64,000 nucleotides of DNA from a bacterium (GCA_035549195.1 DASZRK010000002.1:167655-231654); one strand, 5' to 3'. Positions 9,672 to 17,987 are shown, counted from the stretch's first letter. Translations and numbers: made by a program. Notes: a model not told the origin generated them from the sequence alone.

Positions 9672-10496
9672 CTAGCGGCGGGGGGTCGGAGAGGCAACGG
9701 CGACCGGTTTGGGAGCCTTGGCATCCCCATCCAGTCGGAGGTTGTCCAGGTAGACCACCAAAGGTTGGGCGGCACCGGACAGATCCAGTCCGAAATGGAA
9801 GGACCGGATATTGGAGAGGTCGATCCGGGAGGCCGCCGTCTCACCCAGGGGCAGGACCAAGTTGTTGACCTTCCGGGGCAAAAGGGACCCCGAAGCCGTA
9901 TAGACGTAGCCCCGTGAGTCGGCGATCTGGATGAACCAGGAGACCGGCTGATCCTGGGGATCGAAGACGTCCAGTTTCAAGTTGGCGTAATCCTGCCATT
10001 CATAGACCCCCAACTGGGTCGGGGAACGGTTCTCAAGGACCATCTCGGGCCGCCAGGCGATGGGGGGGGTCGGGACAGGGGAAGCCGGAGGAGCGACCGC
10101 CAAGGCGACCTGCTTCTTGCCGCCCGTGGGGGTCTGGGTCGGGGTGGCCGTGGGAAGGGGGGTCGGGGTGTCTCCCATGGAGGCGTCGGAGGTCAGGGCC
10201 GGGTTGGGGGTCGGGGTCGAGTAGAACTGGTTGAAGAGAAGGAAGGTCGCCTTGGCGGCGTATTTGCCGTGGGTCTTGTTCTCGGTCGAGGGTTCGATCT
10301 GGACATAACCACCGGTGGTCCAGTCATAGTCCCATTGCGGCCGCTCGAAGTCGTTGATCATCTGGCTCTTGGCTTCCACGTGCCTTTTGCCTAAACCGCG
10401 GGTGAGCCCGAGCCCGGCGGCGATCAAATAAAGGACGCCCAGGGCGGCCAGGATGATCAGGAGATTGATGAGGGGTCGACGCATGTCCCATCCCAT
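9672..10496 (-). CDS. Membrane-anchored beta-sandwich protein with Thr/Pro linker
   Basis: 274 residues. A short cytoplasmic N-terminus is followed by one membrane segment (INLLIILAALGVLYLIAAGL, about residues 9-28); the rest should be periplasmic. MINDFERPQWDYDW opens a beta-sandwich similar in style to CIA30/CBM-like folds, interrupted by a Thr/Pro-rich insertion (about 95-145), and resumes with WQDYANLKLDVF ... PLVVYLDNLRLDG, the usual closing strands. It ends in a Pro/Thr tail. An in-frame ATG four codons in is an alternative start. It is flanked by the LacI regulator and the fusion gene on the same strand, suggesting a role in sugar or envelope-glycan handling; this is inference. Confidence 0.6.
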   Translation of the reverse strand: MGWDMRRPLINLLIILAALGVLYLIAAGLGLTRGLGKRHVEAKSQMINDFERPQWDYDWTTGGYVQIEPSTENKTHGKYAAKATFLLFNQFYSTPTPNPALTSDASMGDTPTPLPTATPTQTPTGGKKQVALAVAPPASPVPTPPIAWRPEMVLENRSPTQLGVYEWQDYANLKLDVFDPQDQPVSWFIQIADSRGYVYTASGSLLPRKVNNLVLPLGETAASRIDLSNIRSFHFGLDLSGAAQPLVVYLDNLRLDGDAKAPKPVAVASPTPRR

Positions 10497-10583
10497 GGAA
10501 GTTTGGCCAGCAAAAGCCGAGGCATTGTAGCAACCGGGTTACGGGCCTGCAACGCAGAAGGCCCGCTTAAAAGACCTGATTTG

Positions 10584-10673
10584 ACCGCGAAGAAGCGAAG
10601 ACGGGAATTTTACCGGGCATTCAGGATCCGGCTCCGCCCTCATGATCCTTTCGCCGCTTCGCACCCTCGCGGT
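10584..10673. repeat. Imperfect palindromic intergenic repeat
   Basis: The left arm ACCGCGAAGAAGCGAAG (10584-10600) is mirrored by CGCTTCGCACCCTCGCGGT (10655-10673), giving a roughly 90-base foldback between two minus-strand genes. The core ACCGCGAAGAAGCGAA occurs again at 44192-44207 on the other strand, so this is a dispersed element. Confidence 0.55.
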
Positions 10674-10697
10674 GAAACGACTTTTGGGGTTTAAGGT

Positions 10698-11732
10698 TTA
10701 AAACCACTTTTTCTTGGAACCACAGGATTGCCGCACCACCAACTGGGTCGGCACCAGCACCTGTTTGGGTTTCCACTGGCTCCCGGCGTGGATCTTGTCC
10801 AAGAGCATCCGGGTCGCCTCCACGCTGATGGTCCGGTAATCCTGGCGCACGGTGGTCAGGGAATAGGGCGGGGTGAAAGCCTCGGTGATGTCGTCGAACC
10901 CCACCAGGGCGATGTCTCCACCCACGGTGAGCCCCGCTTCCTCGGCCACATCCCAGGCACCGAGGGCCATCAGGTCGTTGGAGGCGAAGACCGCCGTGGG
11001 CTTGTCCGGCAAGGCCAACAGTTTCTTCATCGCTTCCTCGCCGGAGGGGCGCATGAAATCCCCCTCGACGATATAACCTTCCGGGATGGAAAGACCTTTC
11101 CCCTCCATGGCCATCCGAAATCCCCTCAAGCGGTCATTGGCGTTGCGGGAGGTCTTGGGTTGGCCTGAAATGAAGGCGATCTTCTTGTGGCCCAGCTTCA
11201 CCAAGTGGTCCACCACCGTCACCGCGGCCTGCACGTTGTCGCTGTCCACGAAATCCATTTCCTGGCTCTCGGTTCGGTAGCCGATGAGGACCACCGGGAT
11301 CTTCTGGTCCATCATCTGCAACACGTCGGTCTCTTCCAGGTAGGGGGAGACCATGATCACCCCGTCCACGGCGTTGTGATAGACCCGGCGATAGACCTCC
11401 TGCGGGTCGAAGATGCCCGCGATGGTGTTGATGAGGAGTCCGTACTGGTTCTCCTGCACCACCTCGTTGATGCCGTTCAGGAGCCCCACATACCAGGCGC
11501 TCTGCAGGTTGAACTGATAGCCGGACCAGGAGAAGACCACCTCGATGAGGTTGGTCTGGCGGGCCACCAGGCCCCGGGCGATGGGGTTGGGCTTGAACTT
11601 GAGCTCCGCGATGGCCTGGAGCACCTTTTGGCGGGTATCCTCGAGCACATTGGGATTGTTGTTGAGCACCCGGGAAACGGTCGAGATGGAGACACCGGCC
11701 TTGTGGGCCACGTCATAGATGGTGACGGACAT
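10698..11732 (-). CDS. LacI/GalR-family transcriptional regulator
   Basis: 344 residues, the usual length. The N-terminus is the LacI helix-turn-helix (TIYDVAHKAGVSISTVSRVLN) with the hinge helix ending PNPIARGLVARQT. The rest is the periplasmic-binding-protein-like effector domain with typical signatures (RLRGFRMAM, AVFASNDLMALGAWDVAEEAG, DIALVGFDDI, LTTVRQDY). AAAGGC lies eight bases before ATG. It most likely senses a sugar and represses nearby or distant carbohydrate genes. Paired CGCTTTCA boxes just upstream suggest self-regulation, and they sit between this gene and the divergent inositol-phosphatase gene. Effector unknown. Confidence 0.9.
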   Translation of the reverse strand: MSVTIYDVAHKAGVSISTVSRVLNNNPNVLEDTRQKVLQAIAELKFKPNPIARGLVARQTNLIEVVFSWSGYQFNLQSAWYVGLLNGINEVVQENQYGLLINTIAGIFDPQEVYRRVYHNAVDGVIMVSPYLEETDVLQMMDQKIPVVLIGYRTESQEMDFVDSDNVQAAVTVVDHLVKLGHKKIAFISGQPKTSRNANDRLRGFRMAMEGKGLSIPEGYIVEGDFMRPSGEEAMKKLLALPDKPTAVFASNDLMALGAWDVAEEAGLTVGGDIALVGFDDITEAFTPPYSLTTVRQDYRTISVEATRMLLDKIHAGSQWKPKQVLVPTQLVVRQSCGSKKKWF

Positions 11733-11745
11733 GGTTTTTGCCTTT

Positions 11746-11763
11746 CGCTTTCAAACGCTTTCA
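11746..11763. promoter_or_regulatory. Candidate LacI-family operator (two CGCTTTCA direct repeats)
   Basis: CGCTTTCA occurs twice with two bases between, 13 bases before the regulator's start. On the minus strand this reads TGAAAGCGTTTGAAAGCG, close to the central-CG operators of LacI proteins (cre-like). An autoregulatory site is the simplest reading. Confidence 0.5.
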
Positions 11764-11928
11764 TGACAAAAGACTTCTCTCCGCCCGGGGTTTTCCATGG
11801 AATTCAGGACGGAATGTCCTAGGGGCGGACTACGACCGCATTATAGCCGAATCCCTTTTACGGCCGCCCTCTATTTCCCGCGTCCCCGCCGGTTGTTACA
11901 ATCCCCGGGCCTCAAGGAGAAAACTTTA

Positions 11929-12756
11929 ATGTCCTCTTATTTAACCATCGCCGTTCGGGCCGCCAAGAAAGCGGGCGCCGTTCAAAAGGCCCACTACGGC
12001 CGGGTCCGGAACATCCAGTACAAATCCAAGAACAAATTGAACCTGGTCACCGAAGTGGACCAGCGTTGCGAGAAGATCGTCCTTTCCATGCTCAAGGCAT
12101 CCTTCCCCACCCACAATCTTTGGGGAGAGGAAAGCGGGCAGGGTTCGACCTCTTCCGAATATACCTGGCTGGTGGACCCCCTCGACGGGACCACCAATTA
12201 CGCCCACAGCTATCCCTTCTTTTGCGTCTCCATCGCCTTGGTGAAGGACAACGAGCCCGTGGTGGGGGTCATTTATGACGCCCTACGGAACGAGCTCTTT
12301 ACCGCTGAAAAAGGCAAGGGCTCCTTTTTGAATGGAAAGCGGCTCAAGGTCAGCCCGACCAAGAGCCTTTCGGAAAGCCTGCTGAGCACGGGCTTCGCCT
12401 ATGCCGTGCGTGAGACCCATTACAACCTGGACAACTTCCGCCGCTTCGTGCTGACCGCCCAGGGCGTCCGCCGGGACGGATCGGCCGCCATGAACCTGGC
12501 CTATGTGGCCGCCGGGCGTTTCGACGGTTTCTGGGAAAGGGGCATCCAGGCCTGGGATATGGCCGCCGGGGTCCTGATGGTGCGGGAGGCGGGCGGCCGG
12601 GTGACCGACATCAACGGCAAGCCCTTCGACCTATTGGCGCAGAACGCCCTGGCCAGCAACGGCAAAACCCATCAAGCCATCTTCAAGACCTTGTGGAAGG
12701 GTAAGGACGAGAAGAACTGGATGAAGAAGTGGGCCCATCGGGCTAGGCCCCAATAA
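11929..12756 (+). CDS. suhB: Inositol-1-monophosphatase family protein
   Basis: 275 residues from ATG 11929, chosen for AAGGAGA eight bases upstream and agreement with family N-termini; the frame is open further upstream but without similarity. Metal-binding motifs of the Mg-dependent phosphatase family are intact: WGEESG, WLVDPLDGTTNY and AWDMAAGVLMVREAGG. Such enzymes hydrolyse myo-inositol-1-phosphate and related sugar phosphates in the cytoplasm; SuhB homologues also act with the transcription machinery. The exact substrate cannot be read from sequence. Transcribed alone, divergent from the LacI gene. Confidence 0.88.
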   Translation: MSSYLTIAVRAAKKAGAVQKAHYGRVRNIQYKSKNKLNLVTEVDQRCEKIVLSMLKASFPTHNLWGEESGQGSTSSEYTWLVDPLDGTTNYAHSYPFFCVSIALVKDNEPVVGVIYDALRNELFTAEKGKGSFLNGKRLKVSPTKSLSESLLSTGFAYAVRETHYNLDNFRRFVLTAQGVRRDGSAAMNLAYVAAGRFDGFWERGIQAWDMAAGVLMVREAGGRVTDINGKPFDLLAQNALASNGKTHQAIFKTLWKGKDEKNWMKKWAHRARPQ

Positions 12757-12826
12757 GCGTTTCCGATCACCCGAAGTTCATTCCTTATTTAACGACACCG
12801 ACCCCGGACCTTTTCTTTACCACCTA

Positions 12827-12958
12827 TCATGCACGCCCGCCGCAAACAGGACAAATGAACTTCCTTTTCTTGTGAGCCGAATGGACCTGTTCCCGCATTT
12901 TGACCCCACATTTTCCACAGAACACAACGCCTCTCCGATGTAGGGCTTTCGACCGCAC
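12827..12958 (-). CDS. Small zinc-ribbon protein (43 residues) or remnant
   Basis: A short frame with GTG at 12958 encodes two CxxC knuckles: FCGKCG (C14, C17) and FICPVCGG (C36, C39), separated by a basic stretch (HSAHKKRKF). This spacing is that of a zinc ribbon. No convincing ribosome site precedes the GTG, and a stop lies a few codons upstream, so it could be the tail of a broken larger gene. An overlapping 63-codon frame (12789-12980) lacks the knuckles and is less likely. Confidence 0.4.
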   Translation of the reverse strand: MRSKALHRRGVVFCGKCGVKMREQVHSAHKKRKFICPVCGGRA

Positions 12959-12997
12959 ACCGAAAAATAGGATTTGTCATATGGGAGGGCGTGCTGG

Positions 12998-13597
12998 TTA
13001 CTGGATCGCCTTAAGGATCCCGATCAAAGATCCTTGAAAGACCGGCGCGTAGGAAGTGAATGTGTCCTTGTCCACCCGGAAACTCACCTGATAAAGGTTG
13101 TTCCCGTGGATGAACATGTAAGTTGTTTCAATGATGGGGATCTTTCGCTTGGTCGAAATGAATTCCATGACCAGCCTTTCAACGAATTTCCCGAAGGTTA
13201 CAAAACCTCTTCTCTCAACAAGGGTTGTGTCTTGACCCATGGCTTGTTTGACGTAACATTCCCCACGCCCCTCCAGGAACCCCTTTTCGGTGGGATCGGA
13301 TAATTGCCCGAAATGGATTTCTTGGACATACATGACCGCTGATTTCTGGGCTTTATAGGCTTTGGGATCATAGGCCACCAGCTTGAACGTGGGTTCTTGG
13401 GCAAGATCTGTTGCCAGATCAAGAACGGATTTGGGCACGGAAGGGTCGTTGGTCGGGATGCTTTCCAAGGAGACTTTTACCCATCCTGGAGGTGTGAGTA
13501 TTTGGATGGATGTAGCGGCAAACCCAAAAGACGGTCCGGCAACAAAGATCACGGTTAGGACGGCGAGGACCGCACAAATACGATACCGAATCCCCAC
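12998..13597 (-). CDS. Exported protein of unknown function
   Basis: 199 residues from GTG 13597, preferred because GGAGGG lies five bases upstream and a good signal peptide follows (residues 1-28, ending GFAA). An upstream ATG at 13636 would add a polar leader in front of the signal. The mature part resembles small periplasmic proteins of the type that describe protein damage or export (PPGWVKVSLE ... RRGFVTFGKFVERLVMEFIS ... IHGNNLYQVSFRVDKDTF), but I do not recognise a named family. Base composition is somewhat more AT-rich than the neighbours. It stands alone between the inositol phosphatase and the SAM hydrolase-like gene. Confidence 0.6.
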   Translation of the reverse strand: MGIRYRICAVLAVLTVIFVAGPSFGFAATSIQILTPPGWVKVSLESIPTNDPSVPKSVLDLATDLAQEPTFKLVAYDPKAYKAQKSAVMYVQEIHFGQLSDPTEKGFLEGRGECYVKQAMGQDTTLVERRGFVTFGKFVERLVMEFISTKRKIPIIETTYMFIHGNNLYQVSFRVDKDTFTSYAPVFQGSLIGILKAIQ

Positions 13598-13685
13598 ATT
13601 ACCCTCCGACGGCCAAGATTTTCCCGCAAAAACCAATTCGACAGATTAACATTATCATTTTTAAAGGTTTTGACCTGTTCTTGTT

Positions 13686-13723
13686 TAAAAAAACCTCGGG
13701 TTGAACCAGGCCATCTTCAACCC
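13686..13723 (-). terminator. Intrinsic terminator of the SAM hydrolase-like gene
   Basis: Stem GGGTTGAA (13698-13705) pairs with TTCAACCC (13716-13723); on the minus strand it is followed by GAGG and seven T. The stop codon of the gene at 13717 lies inside the stem. Confidence 0.75.
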
Positions 13724-14487
13724 AAAGTAACTGGCGATCCAATCTTCGCACCCAGCTTTTGCGCAGCGCTCCCCCCATTCACCGACACCTCCAGGTTCCC
13801 GGACGACCCCACCAAGACGGCCACCGTTCCCTTCTTGATCTGCGAATAATGGGTCGCCACATGGAGCACCACCGTCTTGCCGATCTTCATGCGGAAAGGC
13901 TTGGGGATATGTTTGGCTTCCAGGTTCGTGATGAGATTCCCGAAGCGGTCGATCCAAAGCACTTCCCCGGTCCAGCCCGCCTTGGTCCTGAAGGGTTTCG
14001 GTAGTTCCCGCCAGACCCAATGGTTGATGCGGTTCCCCAGTTTCAACAAGGGCACCCCCTTGGCCAGATGGGCGGCGGCGGGAGCGAAGATGTCCCGCCC
14101 GTGGAAGGTCGTGCTGGGGTTCGGAAGTTGGAATTTCTTATCGGTGAGTTCCACCACCTGTTCGATGCCCCAGTCTTTCAAGGCCGCCGAGAAAAGCCCA
14201 TTGTCCGGGCCCACAAAAAAATGGCCCTGGGATTTGAGAACCACGCATTTGCGGGCGCTCCCCACCCCCGGGTCCACCACGCAGAGATGGATGGTCCCGG
14301 GGGGGAAATAGCCGATGGAGGTCTTGAGCAAATAGGCCCCCGCCATGACCGCCTGGGGCGGAACCTCGTGGGTCAGGTCCACCAGCCGGGCCTGGGGGCA
14401 GATGGAAAGAATGACGCCCTTCATAACACCGACAAAGGGGTCCCGGGAGCCGAAATCGGTGAGAAGGGTCATGATCGGCGTTTTCAA
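13717..14487 (-). CDS. SAM hydrolase / SAM hydroxide adenosyltransferase family (DUF62)
   Basis: 256 residues. TTG start with GGAGG six bases upstream. Family signatures are clear: LLTDFGSRDPFVGVMKG at the N-terminus, HLCVVDPGVGS, FVGPDNGLF, and FHGRDIFAPAAAHLA. The family (fluorinase-like fold) hydrolyses S-adenosylmethionine to adenosine and methionine by activating water or hydroxide with a conserved Asp-Arg-His set. Length is normal. It follows the deacetylase gene on the same strand after an AT-rich hairpin and ends in its own terminator. Biological role of this family is still unclear in most bacteria. Confidence 0.88.
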   Translation of the reverse strand: MKTPIMTLLTDFGSRDPFVGVMKGVILSICPQARLVDLTHEVPPQAVMAGAYLLKTSIGYFPPGTIHLCVVDPGVGSARKCVVLKSQGHFFVGPDNGLFSAALKDWGIEQVVELTDKKFQLPNPSTTFHGRDIFAPAAAHLAKGVPLLKLGNRINHWVWRELPKPFRTKAGWTGEVLWIDRFGNLITNLEAKHIPKPFRMKIGKTVVLHVATHYSQIKKGTVAVLVGSSGNLEVSVNGGSAAQKLGAKIGSPVTLG

Positions 14488-14510
14488 CTCGATCCTCCGG
14501 TTGAATTTTG

Positions 14511-14549
14511 AATTCTTAATTTTTGGTTCTTAATTAAAAACTAAGAATT
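14511..14549. repeat. AT-rich hairpin between deacetylase and SAM hydrolase-like genes
   Basis: A 14-bp stem (14511-14524 with 14536-14549, one mismatch) and an 11-base loop. It is far more AT-rich than anything nearby. It has no U-run characteristic of a clean terminator and may be a small dispersed element. Confidence 0.4.
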
Positions 14550-14567
14550 GAAAATTTAAAATTGCCG

Positions 14568-15446
14568 TTAAGAGGTCCAACCCATCAGGAACTCCTCGAT
14601 GAGGGCCGGCAGGTCATCGTGATAACCGCCTTCCAAGAGCGCGAAGGTGGGGGTTCCGATGTCCTTCAGGGCTTTCCCGATCCCCCGGTAATCCTTCTTC
14701 GTGAGCCCGAACTGGGTGAGCGGGTCCTTCTCATAAGTATCGAATCCCATGGAGATACCCAACAGGTCCGGCTTGAATTCCGCGACCCGCTTGAGCGCGC
14801 TGTCCAAGGACTGGAAATAGTCCCGCTCCGTGGTCCCGGGCGGCAAGGGGTAATTGGCGCAGTTCCCCCGGGACTGGCGGCCCGTACCCGGATAGGCCGG
14901 GAACTGGTGGAGCGAGACATAAAGGAAAGGATCCCGGCCAAAACAGAAATCCTCGGTGCCGTTCCCGTGGTGGCAGTCCAGGTCCAGCACCGCCACGCGC
15001 CCGGCCCTTTTGTTCTTCACCTGGTCCTCGATCGCCACCGACATGGAATTGAGATAGCAGAATCCCATGCCGCTGTCCGGGGTCGCGTGATGCCCGGGCG
15101 GGCGCATGAGGGAAAAGACCTTTGGGCCTTCCAGGGCTTCTTCGGCGGCTTGCACCGCCGCTCCCGCCGCCAGAAGGCTGCTTTCCCACACCCCGGGAGC
15201 GCCCGGTGTGTCCGGATCGAAATAACCTTCCTTCTCGACCTGTTCGATCATGGCCTTGTGATGGACCGCGTGCAGCTGTTCCAGTTGGACGGGTTTAGGT
15301 TCTTCGAATAATTGTCTGGGCAGGATACTTTTGAGGTGTTCCAAGGACCTCAGGACCCTTAAAGGATGTTCGGGGTGGCCGGGGATGTCGTACTTCCCCA
15401 CCTTTGTCGTGGAGAGGATTTTGAGGGGACCGGGAGAAGGTGTCAT
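14568..15446 (-). CDS. Histone-deacetylase-superfamily amidohydrolase
   Basis: 292 residues. Class-II-like bacterial HDAC/AcuC/acetylpolyamine amidohydrolase signatures: RPPGHHAT (active-site His pair), GFCYLNSMSVA, VLDLDCHHGNGTEDFCF (zinc ligands D and H), YVSLHQFPAYPGTG, and LLEGGYH near the C-terminus. It should be a cytoplasmic zinc enzyme that removes acetyl groups from lysine or polyamine substrates. It is the last gene of a close-packed run with the PilZ, ferredoxin and outer-membrane genes (41 bases after the PilZ stop). Substrate cannot be assigned. Confidence 0.87.
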   Translation of the reverse strand: MTPSPGPLKILSTTKVGKYDIPGHPEHPLRVLRSLEHLKSILPRQLFEEPKPVQLEQLHAVHHKAMIEQVEKEGYFDPDTPGAPGVWESSLLAAGAAVQAAEEALEGPKVFSLMRPPGHHATPDSGMGFCYLNSMSVAIEDQVKNKRAGRVAVLDLDCHHGNGTEDFCFGRDPFLYVSLHQFPAYPGTGRQSRGNCANYPLPPGTTERDYFQSLDSALKRVAEFKPDLLGISMGFDTYEKDPLTQFGLTKKDYRGIGKALKDIGTPTFALLEGGYHDDLPALIEEFLMGWTS

Positions 15447-15487
15447 GCAGCCTCGCTCTCAAGCCAGGAGTGGAACGATGCCTTTGT

Positions 15488-15946
15488 TCATTTGCCACCG
15501 TTGCGTTGCCGGATCTTCTCGGCCAGGAGGAACTTGTCCAGCCGCACCACATCCTGCCGGTTGAGGGCCAGGATCTTGATGCCCGCCCGGTGGGTCGTGC
15601 CCGAGGAGGGGGACCCCTCGGTATGGACCCGGACGATCTCGGCCAGGAGGGTCAAGGGCGCCGGATAGCCCGGCAGGTAAAGATGGATCTCCAGGGCCGA
15701 ATCGGGAGGGAATTCGTCGGACCCGACCAACGACATGCCCCCCATGGAGATGTCCCGGGTCACGGCGTGGACGCTGGCGGATTTCTTGGCCAACTCCGGC
15801 AGGTGGTCGATGGAGGATTCCCGGTAGGCCGGGTCGGATAGGACCCGGACCAGCTCGCCCTTGGGGACCACCGTATAGGTCACCTTGACGGTGGCGTCGA
15901 TGCGCTCGAACTGGCGTTTTTCCATCCAGCCTTGGTGGATCCCCAT
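15488..15946 (-). CDS. PilZ-domain c-di-GMP-binding protein
   Basis: 152 residues, essentially a single PilZ domain. The RxxxR arm is present (KRQFER near residues 10-15) as is the D-x-S-x-x-G motif (RDISMGGMSLVG, about 63-74). It also carries an insertion of about 35 residues between the two motifs compared with minimal PilZ domains. AGGAG lies five bases before ATG. It starts seven bases after the ferredoxin stop, so the two are translationally adjacent. Likely a c-di-GMP receptor acting on motility or envelope functions; partner unknown. Confidence 0.82.
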   Translation of the reverse strand: MGIHQGWMEKRQFERIDATVKVTYTVVPKGELVRVLSDPAYRESSIDHLPELAKKSASVHAVTRDISMGGMSLVGSDEFPPDSALEIHLYLPGYPAPLTLLAEIVRVHTEGSPSSGTTHRAGIKILALNRQDVVRLDKFLLAEKIRQRNGGK

Positions 15947-15953
15947 GGCGCTC

Positions 15954-16163
15954 CTATTTCTTCCAGTGGATGCAGGCCACCGGACAGGAATCCATGGCCG
16001 CCTGGATCCTCTCTTCGCTGTCGCCCTGGGGATTGAAGACCTCGGAGAGCCCGTCGGAGGTCATGCGGAAGACCTTGGGGGCCTCCACCACGCAGGCCTC
16101 GCAACCGGTGCATTCGTTCTGGTCCACGAAGGAGATGCGGTTCGTCCGCTTGGCGGTGGGCAT
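15954..16163 (-). CDS. Single-cluster [4Fe-4S] ferredoxin
   Basis: 69 residues from ATG 16163, with AGGGA five bases upstream. Cysteines C18, C21 and C24 (CTGCEAC) plus C60 (followed by Pro) form a single [4Fe-4S] site; C64 is an additional cysteine. This is the soluble Fer4_13-like type. It begins eight bases after the stop of the outer-membrane protein gene and ends seven bases before the PilZ gene, so it is in one operon with both. Electron partner unknown. Confidence 0.85.
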   Translation of the reverse strand: MPTAKRTNRISFVDQNECTGCEACVVEAPKVFRMTSDGLSEVFNPQGDSEERIQAAMDSCPVACIHWKK

Positions 16164-16171
16164 GGCGTTCC

Positions 16172-17149
16172 CTAGAGCTGGACCCGGAAGCTGGTGGAAA
16201 AGGCCAGGTCGGTCCCGTTGGATTCGCCCACGATCGCCCAATGGAGACCCATGCCGAAATCGAGCCCCACCACGTACTTGGGCTCGAAAAGGTTGGGCTG
16301 GGCCGAATTGGCGGCGGATACGTTGATCGGCGTGGGACTGCCCGGAGAGACGGTCAGGGTCCCGGTGCCCGTCATGGTGGAAGTGATGGTCCCCGAATTG
16401 CGCTGGAAACCGATGGCCGCGAAGGGGTACGCGACCCCCAGGTCCTTGCCCACCTGCACTTGGGCGCCAAAGCTCTTGGTCTCCCAATGGAGGGCATAGG
16501 TGTTGTTGCCGGTGAAATTCACGTTGTAGTTCATGGACGTGTTGGAGTCGACATAATTGCCGGACTGGTTGATGGGGGTGCCGATGCTCAGGTTCCCCGC
16601 CATGTCGTCGAAACTGACGCCCACCGTCACGGTCGGCGCGGTCGCGCCTTCCACCAGCTTGTAACGCAGGTCCAGGCCCCATCCGAAGAAGTCCGCCGCG
16701 AACCCCAGTTCGGGAAGGTTGACCTGGGGCAGGTAGTTGAACTTCACCCCCAGGTCCAGCCCGTTCAATAGACCCACCTTGCCGGTCAGGACGGGAAAGG
16801 GCGCCGGGACCACCGCCGGAATGCTCAGGTTGGAGGAGAGATGGATCGCGTTGAGGCCGACCGAATTCAGGTCCGGAAGGCCCATCAGGTCCGCCCCGAC
16901 CCCCACCCCCACCTCGGCCCGGGGGCCCGAGACCAGGTCAAAGACCTGGGTCGGCGTGTTCCAACCGAGCGAAGTGAAGAAACCCATGCTACCGGCGAAA
17001 CGACCGTTGATGTAATTGGTCAGGGACTGGTAATCGGCTTGGGCGTCCGCGGTGAAGTCCGATTCAGGAGTGGCCCAGGAGGAAAGCGGACAGATCAGGA
17101 AGCCCGCGCCCAACAAGGACACCAGGAGGGATCGACGTGGGTTTTTCAA
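16172..17149 (-). CDS. Outer-membrane beta-barrel-like protein
   Basis: 325 residues from TTG 17149: AAAGG is six bases upstream and a well-formed signal peptide follows (KNPRRSLLVSLLGAGFLICPLSSWA). The longer frame reaching 17389 has no signal and no ribosome site. The mature part is rich in Gly, Asn and Ser with alternating hydrophobic strands (GLDLGVKFNYLPQ, GWGLDLRYKLVEG, YVVGLDFGMGLHWAIV) and ends FSTSFRVQL, a barrel-like terminal strand. It resembles the DUF6588/FadL-like barrels in general style, but I cannot confirm a family. First gene of the ferredoxin-PilZ-deacetylase run, divergent from sfsA. Confidence 0.65.
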   Translation of the reverse strand: MKNPRRSLLVSLLGAGFLICPLSSWATPESDFTADAQADYQSLTNYINGRFAGSMGFFTSLGWNTPTQVFDLVSGPRAEVGVGVGADLMGLPDLNSVGLNAIHLSSNLSIPAVVPAPFPVLTGKVGLLNGLDLGVKFNYLPQVNLPELGFAADFFGWGLDLRYKLVEGATAPTVTVGVSFDDMAGNLSIGTPINQSGNYVDSNTSMNYNVNFTGNNTYALHWETKSFGAQVQVGKDLGVAYPFAAIGFQRNSGTITSTMTGTGTLTVSPGSPTPINVSAANSAQPNLFEPKYVVGLDFGMGLHWAIVGESNGTDLAFSTSFRVQL

Positions 17150-17240
17150 GGGAAGCCTTTCCAAAGGACCGGACCGGTCGGATACATGATGTTCTCTATA
17201 AATTACCCCAACCGCCTGGAAATTGGGATAGCTTGGGCGC

Positions 17241-17987
17241 ATGAAATGGCCCGATGCCCCCCTGGTTTTAGGCGTTTTCCTCGAAAGGCTCCATCGTTTT
17301 GGGGCCCGGGTCAAGGTGCGGGGCCGCGTCGAATATTGCCACGTCACCAATTCGGGCCGCTTGCGGGAATTGTTGCGGCCCGGCGCCACCGTCGCCCTGG
17401 TGGATCACCGCTCCAAGGGCAAGGCCTTGGGCACGGGTCCTCCCCGGAAGACCCGCTACTCCATCCGCCTGGCCCGATACCGGGGCAAGTGGGTCTGCAT
17501 CGAGGCCAACGTGGCGCCCAAGCTGGTCCGGGAGGCTTGGGAAAAAGGAAAGCTGGCGGGGCTGGGCGCCTACGGCCGGTTGCGAAGCGAGGTCCCGTTG
17601 GACCGCCATACCCGTTTCGACCTCCAAGCCCGTGATCCACGGACGGGCCGGGTCCTTTGGGTCGAGGTGAAGTGCGTCACCCTGGTGGACCAGGAAGGCC
17701 GGGGCTTCTTTCCCGACGCCCCGTCCGAACGCGCCTCCAAACACCTGCGAGAACTGATGGCCCTTCGCCGCAAGCCCCGCACCGGGTCCCTGGTCTTTTT
17801 TGTCCTTCAAAATCCTTTGGGACTTTCGGTAAGTCCCAAGGAGGACACGGACCCGGTCTTTGCCCACACTTTGCGAAAAACGAAAAGAGCGGGCGTGGAG
17901 ATCCGCGTCTTGAGGACAAGGATCGGCCTGAAAGGCGCCGAAGTCACCGGACCGGGGGAACTAAGGTTGGGTCGAAAGGGTCTTTAG
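17241..17987 (+). CDS. sfsA: SfsA family protein
   Basis: 248 residues, normal length. Clear SfsA signatures: FLERLHRFGARV, CHVTNSGRLRELLRPG, KTRYSI, RFDLQ, and the nuclease-like core VEVKCVTL with FFPDAPSERASKHLRELM. SfsA (sugar fermentation stimulation protein) combines an OB-like N-terminal part with a restriction-nuclease-like core and binds DNA; its physiological activity is not settled. Single gene; its last four bases overlap the convergent zinc-finger gene. Confidence 0.92.
   Translation: MKWPDAPLVLGVFLERLHRFGARVKVRGRVEYCHVTNSGRLRELLRPGATVALVDHRSKGKALGTGPPRKTRYSIRLARYRGKWVCIEANVAPKLVREAWEKGKLAGLGAYGRLRSEVPLDRHTRFDLQARDPRTGRVLWVEVKCVTLVDQEGRGFFPDAPSERASKHLRELMALRRKPRTGSLVFFVLQNPLGLSVSPKEDTDPVFAHTLRKTKRAGVEIRVLRTRIGLKGAEVTGPGELRLGRKGL

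Noticed and set aside
12789..12980. 63-codon frame overlapping the zinc-ribbon candidate
   Set aside because: It lacks the paired CxxC knuckles and has no ribosome site; the other frame is the better small-gene candidate.
15954..16682. Long frame joining the ferredoxin to sequence upstream
   Set aside because: The upstream part is the shadow of the barrel gene; the ferredoxin has its own start at 16163 with a ribosome site.
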